Under the pieces are notes generated by a model, which saw only the letters and a list, made by a program, of their open reading frames with translations, had not been told where the DNA came from and made no database searches. From Algoriphagus halophilus (GTDB lineage Bacteria; Bacteroidota; Bacteroidia; Cytophagales; Cyclobacteriaceae), in NCBI RefSeq assembly GCF_900129785.1, contig NZ_FSRC01000003.1, positions 186,001 to 250,000 on the forward strand: a stretch of DNA of 64,000 nucleotides, read 5' to 3'. Shown in pieces: positions 51,425 through 61,300 of this stretch; within the stretch, counting starts at the first letter, position 1; each line of letters begins with the position of its first letter. Position numbers and translations under genes: made by a program.

Positions 51425-51646
51425 GGTTGAATAAATTTTTAAAGGATGTAGTTTTCATATCGTTTAAAGGTAAATAGAAGAGGAGGTGATTCATTTGAAA
51501 TTGCGGCTTCAAGAAATATGATTTTTCTCATTTTCCACTGAAAAACAGCCCTTTTTTGACCGCTGGTGTTATTCCTTCCTCAAAAAATTAGAATATTGCC
51601 TTACCTTTATTGACCTCGATTAACCGTTCGAAATATACCATTCGAT

Positions 51647-52543
51647 ATGTCTATCCCAAATCAAGTAAACCCAATTACCACCATCATTCTATCGGCTCTA
51701 AGCGAACAGGTTGCTGAGAAATCGATTGTATGGTTAGCTCAAAAAAGAGAGAAGATTCTATTATCCGAAAAGGAAATGGATTTCTTTATGGCTTTTAGCC
51801 AAGCTTCTAGATATTTTAAAAGTATTCCTTTAAAACTTAGCGTAGATCAATTTCATGAGTCCCAAGCATTGTGCGTGGGTCTCAGGATGGATTTATGGAG
51901 CCAGTTACAGGCAGCAAGAGTTTATTTACTACTTCAATACCCAGCAGCTGATTCGGCTTCTTGGAAAAGCACCCTTCAAAAACTATTTGAAACGGGAGAT
52001 ATGCTTGAAATAGAAGCCTTGTATTCTGCCTTGCCGATTATGCCTTTTGCAGAAGAAATGGTTGGTAGGGCCAGGGAAGGTTTGAGGACCAATATCACTT
52101 CCGTGTTTGATGCAGTGGCATTAAATAATCCTTATCCATCTACCTACTTCGATGAAAGTGCTTGGAATCAGATGGTCGTGAAAGCCATTTTTATGCAACG
52201 TCCTCTTTTCAAAATCCAGCATGCAGAAGCCAGAGCCAACCAAGAGCTGGCGGATATAATCATTGATTTTGCTCATGAAAGATGGTCAGCAGGTAGAAAT
52301 GTAATCCCTGAATTGTGGAGGTTTGTAGGCCCTTTTATTAGTTCAAAAAACATAGAGGACCTTAAAAAAGTTGTAGAAGAAGGCAGTGAATTAGAGAAAA
52401 GGGCAGCCTTACTGGCATGTAGTATGTCTGATTTTCCGGAAGCCAAGAGCCTTTTGGAAAAGAATAGCGAAATTGCAAAAGAAATTGAATCAGGAAAACT
52501 TAACTGGGATTGGATAGGCGAAGAAGCTTTGGCTTTAGCTTAA
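51647..52543 (+). CDS. eboA: EboA, ebo cluster metabolite-traffic protein
   Basis: A 298-residue, mostly helical soluble protein with no signal. Its placement as the first gene of a collinear set whose other five members match EboB-F identifies it as EboA; helix-rich sequence (ALSEQVAEKSIVWLAQKREKIL, PEAKSLLEKNSEIAKEIES) fits. EboA has no known fold-based activity. In cyanobacteria and Pseudomonas the ebo (EDB) genes are needed to move a secondary-metabolite precursor to the periplasm or for metabolite production. The start is the ATG at 51647. Confidence 0.85.
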   Translation: MSIPNQVNPITTIILSALSEQVAEKSIVWLAQKREKILLSEKEMDFFMAFSQASRYFKSIPLKLSVDQFHESQALCVGLRMDLWSQLQAARVYLLLQYPAADSASWKSTLQKLFETGDMLEIEALYSALPIMPFAEEMVGRAREGLRTNITSVFDAVALNNPYPSTYFDESAWNQMVVKAIFMQRPLFKIQHAEARANQELADIIIDFAHERWSAGRNVIPELWRFVGPFISSKNIEDLKKVVEEGSELEKRAALLACSMSDFPEAKSLLEKNSEIAKEIESGKLNWDWIGEEALALA

Positions 52544-52594
52544 TTCCCATCGAGAAGCATAAAAATTAAGTAGAGAACCCCAAATTTACCAGAC

Positions 52595-53506
52595 ATGGAA
52601 ATGTTTATTGATCCACATATACACGTAACATCCAGAACAACTGATGACTATGAAGCGATGCGTAAAGCAGGCATTGTGGCGATTATTGAACCTGCCTTTT
52701 GGTTAGGCCAACCCCGGACTGAGGCAGCTAGCTTTAAAGATTATTTCAGCAGTTTGGTAGGATGGGAACGCTTCCGGGCCAAGCAATTTGGAATTGTACA
52801 TTACTGTACGATCGGATTAAATTCCAAAGAGGCCAATAATGAGCCTTTAGCGGAGCAAGTGATGGAGTTACTTCCACTTTATGCGGGCAAGCAAGGGGTA
52901 GTAGCAATTGGAGAGATAGGATATGATGACCAAACCGCTGCAGAAGACAAGTTTTATAGACTGCAATTAGAACTTGCCAAAGAAATGGATCTTCCAGTGA
53001 TGATTCATACTCCACATAGAGATAAGAAAAAAGGAACTTCCAAAAGCATGGATGTCAGTGAGGAGCATGGTTTGGCTCCTAACATGGTGATCGTGGATCA
53101 TAATAATGAGGAGACTGTCAAAGAAGTGTTGGATCGTGGCTATTGGGCTGCTTTTACCATATATCCTCATACCAAGATGGGAAGCGAGCGAATGGTGGAC
53201 ATTGTAAAACAATATGGACCAGAACGGATTATTGTAGATTCTGCTGCTGATTGGGGAATATCAGATCCATTGGCAGTTCCAAAAACTGCCGCGTTGATGC
53301 GTAAAATGGGAGTGCCCGAAGAACACATTCGATTGACTTGTTATCAAAATGCATTGACAGCCTATTCTCAAAGTGGTCAAATGGATGAATTGGATTGGTT
53401 GAATGCTGAGCCAATTGACCAAACCAAAAAAATGTCAGGAAATTCAGTGTTGAGAGGAGGCCAGGTTCCCCGTGTAGATGGGCCGGCCGATCGTGTGGAG
53501 AATTAA
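52595..53506 (+). CDS. eboB: EboB, TatD-like metal-dependent hydrolase
   Basis: A 303-residue TIM-barrel hydrolase. Metal ligands are evident: DPHIH (His8, His10), AIGEIGYD (Glu), PVMIHTPHRD (His), VIVDHNNEE (His) and IIVDSAADWG (Asp), the full TatD/amidohydrolase set. The substrate is unknown; DNase activity of TatD should not be assumed. Fifty-one bases after eboA and three bases before eboC. Confidence 0.9.
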   Translation: MEMFIDPHIHVTSRTTDDYEAMRKAGIVAIIEPAFWLGQPRTEAASFKDYFSSLVGWERFRAKQFGIVHYCTIGLNSKEANNEPLAEQVMELLPLYAGKQGVVAIGEIGYDDQTAAEDKFYRLQLELAKEMDLPVMIHTPHRDKKKGTSKSMDVSEEHGLAPNMVIVDHNNEETVKEVLDRGYWAAFTIYPHTKMGSERMVDIVKQYGPERIIVDSAADWGISDPLAVPKTAALMRKMGVPEEHIRLTCYQNALTAYSQSGQMDELDWLNAEPIDQTKKMSGNSVLRGGQVPRVDGPADRVEN

Positions 53507-53509
53507 TTC

Positions 53510-54418
53510 ATGAATACATCGAAGGTATTTGCCCATTTGCAGCTAACCAGGCCAGCCAATGTGGTCACCGCCATAGCAGATATTATTGCGGGCTTTGCTA
53601 TAGCTGGAATGGGTGTTTATTTAACTTCTTTTTCCAATGAAAGTGGCCATTTAATAGATTTAGCCTGGCTGGTGTTGTCTACCATTGGGCTTTATGCTGG
53701 TGGGGTAGCTTTCAATGACGTATTTGATGCCGATATAGATGCAGTAGAAAGACCAGAGCGTCCCATCCCTAGTGGAAGAGCCTCTATAAGAAGTGCTTCT
53801 ACCATGGCATTTCTGCTTCTTGTGTTAGGGGTACTAGCCGCTGCAATGGTCAGTATGACTTCAGCAATCATTGCATTTGCTGTTGCCTTGTGTGCCGTAT
53901 TGTATGATTATTGGGGGAAGCACCAGCATTTTTTTGGCCCAATCAATATGGGGCTTTGCCGTACCGGAAACCTGTTATTAGGAGTCAGTGTGGTTCCAGA
54001 ATTAATATCTGAATATGCCTTTATAGGATTGATTCCATTGGTATTTGTGGCAGCTATCACCATGATCAGTAGGGGAGAAGTTCATGGGAAAAATAGAAAA
54101 GCATTATTTGGTGGTTTGTTGATGTATATCACGATAGTAGCAGGTATACTTCTTTTGGCTTATAGCTTTGGAGGAAAGCTAATAGAAGTGATTCCTTTTG
54201 TGGTGCTATTTGTGTACATGGTGTTTCCACCCCTGGTGAAAGCCATTCAAAAACAGGATCCAAAATTGATAGGGAAAGCAGTCAAAGCTGCAGTGATTTC
54301 GTTGATAATAGTAAATGCTTCACTGTCGGCAGCATTTGCAGGATGGTTATATGGCTTAATGGTATTAATCTTATTGCCAATTTCTCTTTGGCTGGCCAGA
54401 AAATTTGCAGTGACCTAA
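53510..54418 (+). CDS. eboC: EboC, UbiA-type membrane prenyltransferase
   Basis: A 302-residue integral membrane protein with about eight to nine hydrophobic helices. The Asp-rich prenyl-diphosphate motif is NDVFDADIDAVERPERPIPSGR (Asn69, Asp70, Asp73, Asp77; a UbiA signature). A second acidic region is less clear than in UbiA. It is expected to attach a polyprenyl group to an acceptor, plausibly the cyclitol or sugar from EboD, but this is unproven. Starts three bases after the eboB stop. Confidence 0.9.
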   Translation: MNTSKVFAHLQLTRPANVVTAIADIIAGFAIAGMGVYLTSFSNESGHLIDLAWLVLSTIGLYAGGVAFNDVFDADIDAVERPERPIPSGRASIRSASTMAFLLLVLGVLAAAMVSMTSAIIAFAVALCAVLYDYWGKHQHFFGPINMGLCRTGNLLLGVSVVPELISEYAFIGLIPLVFVAAITMISRGEVHGKNRKALFGGLLMYITIVAGILLLAYSFGGKLIEVIPFVVLFVYMVFPPLVKAIQKQDPKLIGKAVKAAVISLIIVNASLSAAFAGWLYGLMVLILLPISLWLARKFAVT

Positions 54419-54492
54419 GCTAAAAAATATGCTTAAAGCAATAAATTGCAGGCCGAAAGAACCTTTTGCCCCTGTTTTAGATTGAGTAATTG

Positions 54493-55644
54493 ATGAAAAG
54501 AATAATAGAACAATCATTTGCGGTACCATATACCTATCCGGTGATTTTCTCTCAAAACATTTTTGATGAGGGAGATGATACTTTGGCTGGTTTGCTTGAC
54601 AATGGCAAAGGAGGGAAAGCCTATTTTGTGATTGATAGTGGAGTTGCGGTAGCTCATCCTAGCTTATTGGAGCAAATCAAGGAATATGCCGATGCACATG
54701 CTGCTCAGTTTAAGTTATGTGCCGAACCTCTGATTGTTCCAGGGGGCGAGGCTTCCAAAAATGACCCTCAGTACTATGAGAAAATAGTGGAGGCAACCCA
54801 TCTATATGGTATTGACCGACATTCCTATATCGTTGCGATAGGAGGAGGGGCTGTATTGGACATGGTTGGTTTTGCTGCAGCCATCTCTCATAGAGGCATT
54901 CGACTAATCAGAATTCCTACCACCGTTCTTTCCCAAAATGACTCTGCAGTTGGGGTTAAAAATGGGATAAACTCATTTGGTAAAAAGAACTACTTAGGCA
55001 CTTTTGCGCCACCTTTTGCAGTATTGAATGATTTCAATTTCCTACAGACATTGGATGAAAGAGATTGGAGATCCGGGATTTCTGAAGCGATCAAAGTAGC
55101 TTTGATTAAGGATTTGGATTTTTTTGAATGGATCGAAGACCATGCGATTTCTCTTGCAAATAGAGAAATGGAGCCCATGCAAGAATTGATTGTGAGATGT
55201 GCACAAATGCATTTGGATCATATTGCAGGAAAAGATCCTTTTGAAATGGGATCTTCCAGACCTTTGGATTTTGGCCACTGGGCTGCTCATAAAATGGAAC
55301 ACCTTTCGGGTTATGAAATACGACATGGTGAGGCTGTTGCTATGGGGATTGCTTTGGATTCTACCTATTCCTACTTAAAGGGGATGATTTCTGAAGAAGA
55401 ACTTCAAAGGATTGTCTCTGTAATTTCAAGGTTAGGATTCCATCTTTACAATGAAGTACTTTCAGGAGATATGTTGTTGAAGGGATTGGAAGAGTTTAGA
55501 GAGCATTTGGGAGGAGAATTGACTATTATGTTATTGTCCAAGCTGGGACTAGGAAAAGAGGTTCATGAAATGGATCAAACGCTTATTGTTGCGGCTGTGG
55601 AAAAATTAAAAGCCTTCCAAGCAGATCGGTTGATTACTAATTGA
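54493..55644 (+). CDS. eboD: EboD, sugar-phosphate cyclase / 3-dehydroquinate-synthase-like
   Basis: A 383-residue member of the dehydroquinate-synthase fold family. ATG at 54493 is chosen over the TTG at 54490. NAD site GGGAVLDMVGFAAA (117-130); PTTVLSQNDSAVGVKNGIN (142-160), where DHQ synthases have the D-S-S-V-G-G-K-T-G form; metal ligands Glu198 (SEAIK), His262 (DFGH) and His278 (RHGEA). So metal and NAD sites are intact. The GV-for-GG change and the HWAAHKME helix separate it from housekeeping AroB and place it near 2-epi-5-epi-valiolone synthase-like cyclases. The product is probably a cyclitol; identity unknown. Confidence 0.9.
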   Translation: MKRIIEQSFAVPYTYPVIFSQNIFDEGDDTLAGLLDNGKGGKAYFVIDSGVAVAHPSLLEQIKEYADAHAAQFKLCAEPLIVPGGEASKNDPQYYEKIVEATHLYGIDRHSYIVAIGGGAVLDMVGFAAAISHRGIRLIRIPTTVLSQNDSAVGVKNGINSFGKKNYLGTFAPPFAVLNDFNFLQTLDERDWRSGISEAIKVALIKDLDFFEWIEDHAISLANREMEPMQELIVRCAQMHLDHIAGKDPFEMGSSRPLDFGHWAAHKMEHLSGYEIRHGEAVAMGIALDSTYSYLKGMISEEELQRIVSVISRLGFHLYNEVLSGDMLLKGLEEFREHLGGELTIMLLSKLGLGKEVHEMDQTLIVAAVEKLKAFQADRLITN

Positions 55645-55678
55645 TTTTGCATTTTATTCCAAAAAATTCTTAAAAATA

Positions 55679-56896
55679 ATGATTGTAAAAGAAGGAACTC
55701 ACCTGACTTATTGTACCAATATTCATCCTGGGGAAAGCTGGAAAGAAACCTTCGATAATCTTAAAAAATATATCCCTAAAATTAAAGAAGAACTTTCTTC
55801 TACTCAACCATTTGGGATAGGGTTAAGACTCTCCAACGAAGCTAGTTTAGTTTTACAAAAACAAGAAGAGCTACAACTGTTTAAATCTTGGTTGAAAGAA
55901 AACGACTGCTATGTTTTTACCATGAATGGATTTCCCTATGGGGGCTTTCATGGTCAGGTGGTAAAAGACAAGGTCCATGATCCAGATTGGACCACCAAAG
56001 ATAGAAGAGATTATACTATTCGACTTTTTGAAATACTCGCAGAATTACTTCCTAATCAAATGGAGGGAGGGATTTCTACTTCTCCATTATCCTATCGGTT
56101 TTGGTTTAATACCCAACATGATTTAGAACGGGCGATTACCAAGTCTACTACCCATTTGGTTCAGGTGGTTGCTAAATTGATTGAGATTAGGCAGAAGTCC
56201 GGAAAAGTTTTGCATCTTGATATTGAGCCAGAGCCGGATGGAATTTTAGAAAATACCGCAGAAATGCTTGCCTATTTTCAGGATTGGTTGATTCCAATGG
56301 GGACCAGAGACTTGATGGATTCCCTTCAAATGAGTAAACAAGATGCGGAATCTGCAATTAGAGAGCATATAAGATTATGCTATGATGTTTGTCATTTTGC
56401 GCTGGTTTATGAAAAGCCAGCTGAAGTATTCAAGGCAATGGAAGGAGCGGGAATTAAGATTGGAAAGATTCAAATTTCAGCAGCATTGAAAATCAATATT
56501 CCAGATTCAGAATCTGGAAGATCATTGATCAAAGAAACCCTTTCGCCATTTGCTGAATCCACGTATTTACATCAGGTAATAGGAAGAGATCAAAATGGCC
56601 ATATAGAATCTTACAGAGATTTAGATCAAGCTTTGGATTTGCTTTCTGATACCTCACAAAATGAATGGAGGATTCACTTCCATGTTCCTGTGTTTTTATC
56701 GGATTATGGAAAGGTTTCATCTACTCAGTCAGATATTTCGGAAGTGCTAGAATTGGTTCAGGAAAAAGATGTATCAAAGCATCTTGAGGTGGAAACCTAC
56801 ACATGGGATGTATTACCCGAAGGGATGAACATAGATATTCAAAATTCTATCATTCGAGAACTTTCCTGGGTGACTGAAAATATGAAGAAGAAATGA
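55679..56896 (+). CDS. eboE: EboE, xylose-isomerase-like TIM-barrel protein
   Basis: A 405-residue soluble protein of the sugar-isomerase/AP-endonuclease-2 barrel type. It opens EGTHLTYCTNIHPGESWKET, typical of EboE. Likely metal-site stretches are FTMNGFPYGGFHGQ, LHLDIEPEPDG (Glu/Asp), LCYDVCHFAL and RIHFHVPVFLS. The stop overlaps the eboF ATG by four bases. Reaction unknown; isomerisation or epimerisation of the EboD product is a guess. Confidence 0.9.
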   Translation: MIVKEGTHLTYCTNIHPGESWKETFDNLKKYIPKIKEELSSTQPFGIGLRLSNEASLVLQKQEELQLFKSWLKENDCYVFTMNGFPYGGFHGQVVKDKVHDPDWTTKDRRDYTIRLFEILAELLPNQMEGGISTSPLSYRFWFNTQHDLERAITKSTTHLVQVVAKLIEIRQKSGKVLHLDIEPEPDGILENTAEMLAYFQDWLIPMGTRDLMDSLQMSKQDAESAIREHIRLCYDVCHFALVYEKPAEVFKAMEGAGIKIGKIQISAALKINIPDSESGRSLIKETLSPFAESTYLHQVIGRDQNGHIESYRDLDQALDLLSDTSQNEWRIHFHVPVFLSDYGKVSSTQSDISEVLELVQEKDVSKHLEVETYTWDVLPEGMNIDIQNSIIRELSWVTENMKKK

Positions 56897-58266
56897 AAAA
56901 AACGGTTGTCATAGATGTGGTGGCCTTGTCCAAAAGATTAATAGGCGAACACACCCCATTCTTAAAAAAGTGGACTTCAGAAAAACTTCAAGCTACTATT
57001 GATCCGGTTCTTCCGGCTGTTACTACCTCTGCTCAAACAACCTACCTAACTGGAAAATGGCCTACAGAACATGGGATCGTTGGGAACGGATGGTATTTTC
57101 AAGACGAGTGTGAGATCAAATTTTGGAGACAATCCAATAAGCTGATTCAAGCAAAAAACATTTGGGATATTGCCAAGGAGAAAAATCCTAATTTCACCGT
57201 TTCCAATATGTTCTGGTGGTATAATATGTATTCTACCGCTGATTACCAGGTAACACCTAGGCCGTTGTACCCCTCTGATGGTAGAAAAATACCTGACTGC
57301 CATTCTCATCCTATGGATTTAAGAGATAGGCTTCAAGAAGAGTTGGGACAATTCCCTTTATTTTCTTTTTGGGGACCTAATGCCAATATAGAATCTACTC
57401 AATGGATAGCAAATGCTTCTAAGAAAGTAGATGAATGGAAGAATCCTACGCTCACCTTAATCTACCTTCCACACTTGGATTATGGACTTCAGAAATATGG
57501 GATAGATTTTTCCAATATTTCTAAAGATTTGAGAGAAATAGATGCGGTTTGTGAAGACTTGATTACCTACTATGAAAATCAAGGAGCGGAAGTGATTTTA
57601 CTTTCTGAATATGGGATCACTTCGGTATCGAATCCTGTTCACCTCAACCGGGTTTTTAGAAAGGCGGGACTCATTCAGGTCAAAAATGAGCTGGGTTTAG
57701 AAACCTTAGATGCCGGGACTAGCAGGGCATTTGCTGTGGTGGACCACCAATTGGCGCATATTCATGTCAAAGATAAAGCTGATTTACCTCTCGTTAAAAA
57801 GCTATTGGAAGAGACTCCGGGAGTGGACCTGATTTTGGATGAGGAGGAGAAAAAGAAGTATCATTTAGATCATGAGCGTTCTGGGGATTTGGTGGTCGTT
57901 GCGGATAAAGACTCATGGTTTACCTATTATTTCTGGTTGGATGACTCAAAAGCACCTGATTATGCCCGATGTGTAGCTATCCATCAAAAACCAGGATATG
58001 ACCCTGTGGAATTATTTATGAACCCAGAATTCGCTTTACCCATGGTCAAAGTGGGTTTAAAAGTTCTAAAGAAGAAATTAGGGTTCCGTTATTTGATGGA
58101 TGTAATTCCACTAGATGCTACTTTGGTAAAAGGTGCTCACGGTAGAATTCCAGAGGAAAGTTTAGATCATCCGGTGTTTTTTACTTCTAATAAATCTTTA
58201 ACCCAGCAAAAGCATATCGCTCCGGTGGATGTTCAGGGCTTGATTTTGAAAAAGATTTTTGAGTAA
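56893..58266 (+). CDS. eboF: EboF, alkaline-phosphatase-superfamily nucleotide pyrophosphatase/phosphodiesterase-like
   Basis: A 457-residue enzyme. PAVTTSAQTTYLTGKWPTEHG is the NPP/phosphodiesterase active-site region with the Thr nucleophile in the VTTSAQTTYL stretch. LIYLPHLDYGLQKYG and ILLSEYGITSVSNPVHLNR give further metal ligands (Asp, His), and GAHGRIPEES carries the last His. No signal peptide is evident, as for other EboF proteins. Likely removes a nucleotide or phosphate from an intermediate. Last gene of the cluster; starts inside the eboE stop. A strong bidirectional terminator follows. Confidence 0.9.
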   Translation: MKKTVVIDVVALSKRLIGEHTPFLKKWTSEKLQATIDPVLPAVTTSAQTTYLTGKWPTEHGIVGNGWYFQDECEIKFWRQSNKLIQAKNIWDIAKEKNPNFTVSNMFWWYNMYSTADYQVTPRPLYPSDGRKIPDCHSHPMDLRDRLQEELGQFPLFSFWGPNANIESTQWIANASKKVDEWKNPTLTLIYLPHLDYGLQKYGIDFSNISKDLREIDAVCEDLITYYENQGAEVILLSEYGITSVSNPVHLNRVFRKAGLIQVKNELGLETLDAGTSRAFAVVDHQLAHIHVKDKADLPLVKKLLEETPGVDLILDEEEKKKYHLDHERSGDLVVVADKDSWFTYYFWLDDSKAPDYARCVAIHQKPGYDPVELFMNPEFALPMVKVGLKVLKKKLGFRYLMDVIPLDATLVKGAHGRIPEESLDHPVFFTSNKSLTQQKHIAPVDVQGLILKKIFE

Positions 58267-58321
58267 ATAGATCAAGGTGATTCACACCTCCAATTTTTTA
58301 AATAAAATTTTAAAGGAAATG

Positions 58322-58356
58322 AAAAAGCCATCCCCAATTTGGAGATGGCTTTTTGG
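58322..58356. terminator. bidirectional terminator after eboF
   Basis: AAAAAGCCATC (58322-58332) pairs perfectly with GATGGCTTTTT (58344-58354) around an 11-base loop, serving eboF on the plus strand and the haem lipoprotein gene (3' end 58374) on the minus strand. Confidence 0.88.
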
Positions 58357-58373
58357 TTGATTATAAGGTTGGT

Positions 58374-61300
58374 TTATTTGGCATTGAAGGTCATTCCTGA
58401 TACTACAAAAGTACCGGATCCTCCATCATTTTTAGGTTTGGTAACTACAAATAGCTTATGAAGCTGTCCATCTGCATTTCCTGTAATTGGGATAGTAAAT
58501 GGACCAAAGTTTGGAGCTCCTTCAGGCCCGCTGGATGGTTTTTGAACAAATGTAGAAGACCCAACCAATTCGCCAGTTGGAGAATCTAATCTAAGTTCGA
58601 AATCAAACTCATCTCCAAGGCTTCCCATGGTTACAGCGATTGCAGTTACGGATCCAACACCTGTCAGATCAATTCCACCTATGGAGAAAGAAGCCTCATT
58701 TTTTGGAACCATTAGTAGGTTATTTCCATCATAGCTCATACTGCTATACCCGCCAGTATAATCTCCTGTGTTCCCCATATCCACCGTGTTGCTCTTCAGC
58801 AATCTTGTGGTAGAGCCAGTCAAAGGTTTCACATTTTCCCCTCCTTGATCTGTATAGGATGCATTTAGCATTAAAACACCATTAGGGCTAGGAGTTTTTC
58901 CTGTTGTCGCATCTACGCTACCAGATGCAGGTAAAGATGGAGTAGTTACTTGATCCAAAGAAAGAATATAGGCTACCAAAGCATTCAGGTCAGAATCCTT
59001 TAAATCCGGGTTCGCAGGCATTGCTGTTTCTCCCCAGACTCCTCCGCCTCCATTTTTAATTTTGTTTTTTAGGTAATCTATATCTCTCTGATTGTATTTC
59101 TTAGCTACATCCACATAAGAAGGCCCAACCGAAGCTTCAGCCTCTTTGTGACATGTTTTACAGGTCAAAGTGGTAAATAAAGATTTTCCCATCATGGCTT
59201 CAGTCATCACTTTGTGTCCCATATCGGACTCTGCCTGATCAAGACCTTCGATGTAATCCGCAGAAACATACAAGGTACTCATATCTGTCGCTGATTCAGG
59301 ATTATCTGGATCTTCCACAGAAACGCTGTATGCTACCTTCTTGCCTGGGAAATAGAAAGACTGATTTCCATCAATTGAAATGGTCACAATAGGAGCAATA
59401 TTTCCAGAATAAACACTTTCAATTCCACTGATTCCAGTTAACCCATCAGGATCCTTAGCGGTAACTCTCACTTCATATTCTCCAATCGCATTGAAGGTAT
59501 GCGTAAGGGTAGGAACATCCGTTGTCTTGGTTTCGCCATTTCCTAGATCCCAAGAATAAGTCAAAGGATCATTTTCAGGATCAGAGGAAGTAGCAGTGAA
59601 TGTAACAGTCAATGGATTGGTACCTGAAGTTTTATCTGCAGAAATGGTAGTCACTACAGGAGCTCTATTACCTCCATTGAAATCTATTCTAGAAAGTCCT
59701 GAATCTGGGTTCTTGGAGAACCATCCATTTCCATATTCCAAAATATAAATTCTGCCATCAGGCCCCATTTCCATGTCGATCAAAGCATTGAATTTAGTGC
59801 TAGGCATAAACGGCTCCATCTTATCGAAATCGCCGTTTTCCTTCATGGTTACCACTTTGATCCAGCCTCTGATCCAATCATAGATAAAGACCTTTCCATC
59901 GAAATAATCAGGGAATTTGGTGTCTGCTGTGAACATATCAGAATAATACACAGGTCCTGCCATTGCATTTCTTCCTCCAGAACCCACTTGTGGGAACTCT
60001 TTGGATTCACCATATGGATACCAAATGAATGCAGGGGCAAATTCAGGAAGCTGAGTAATGCCAGTATTATTTACAGAAGTGTTTTTCGGTCCATTAGGAT
60101 CAAATGCTGGTCCTGACTCCCCGGTCTCATAATTATATTCACGGTAAGGATAATTGTTTCCTACTGCAAATGGCCATCCGAAATTCCCGGCTTTTCTGGC
60201 TTGATTGACTTCATCATATCCTCTAGGTCCTCGAGTAGCCATGCTGTCTGCATTGGCATCTGGTCCCACTTCGCCCCAATACAGGAAGCCATTTTTCTGG
60301 TCTACTGAAATTCTATAAGGGTTTCTATTTCCTTGTACATAGATTTCAGGTCTAGTACCCTCAGTTCCTACAGGATATAAGTTCCCTTCAGGAATGTCGT
60401 AAGAACCGTCTTCATTTACTTTTATTCTAAGGATCTTCCCTCTTAAATCATTGGCATTTCCAGAAGATCTTCTGGCGTCATATTGTTCATATCCAGGTCT
60501 TTGGTCTAATGGAGCGAAACCATTGTTTCTATATTTTGAATCAGCCTGGTTGAATGGAGTAGAATTATCACCCAATGATAGGAATAAGTTTCCGTCTTTG
60601 TCAAATGCAATGGAACCTCCCGTATGGCAGCAAATATCTCTATCAGAATGAATATCCAAAATAACCACTTCGGAACTCATGTCCCAAGTATCATTTTTGA
60701 AAGTAAATCTGGATAGTCTATTGATCTCTTCCTCACCTGAAGGAGCATAGTAAACAAATACATATCCATTTTCAGCATAATTCGGATCTTTCTGGATTCC
60801 CATCAACCCTTCTTCTGCATTCACTCCTCTAACCTCAGTTTTCCAATAAACATCCAATTTGGCAACCTCTTTCAATTCCTCAGTCTCATTGTCGAAGAAT
60901 AGAATTTCACCCCTTCTTTGCGCCACAAGAATATCCAAATTTGGAAGAATGGTCATCTCTGTTGGCTCTGTAAATACGCCATAAGCCAAAGGAGTTTTAG
61001 TAAATCTGTTTTCTTCCGGTACTCTTTTGCTTGTTGCTTTCGAATAATTCAATTCGAGATTATCTCCAATCGCATACTTGATTCCCTCTAAAAGGTGTTT
61101 TAAGTATAAATCTTCAGAATAAGACTCATTGGTATGTCCGCCTCCTGTATAGAAAGCTCTTCCGCCATCATAATCATGATACCAAGCGATGGGATGGTCT
61201 CCCATGTCAAATCCACCTTTGTAGGAATTTTCATCCAATTCCAAAAGTACATTCACCTCAGGGTTCATGTTTTTATAGCTATACCATTCGTCTGTTCTTG

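Noticed and set aside
52595..53506. EboB as a housekeeping TatD DNase
   Set aside because: Metal ligands fit TatD, but the sequence context is the ebo cluster; DNase activity is not implied.
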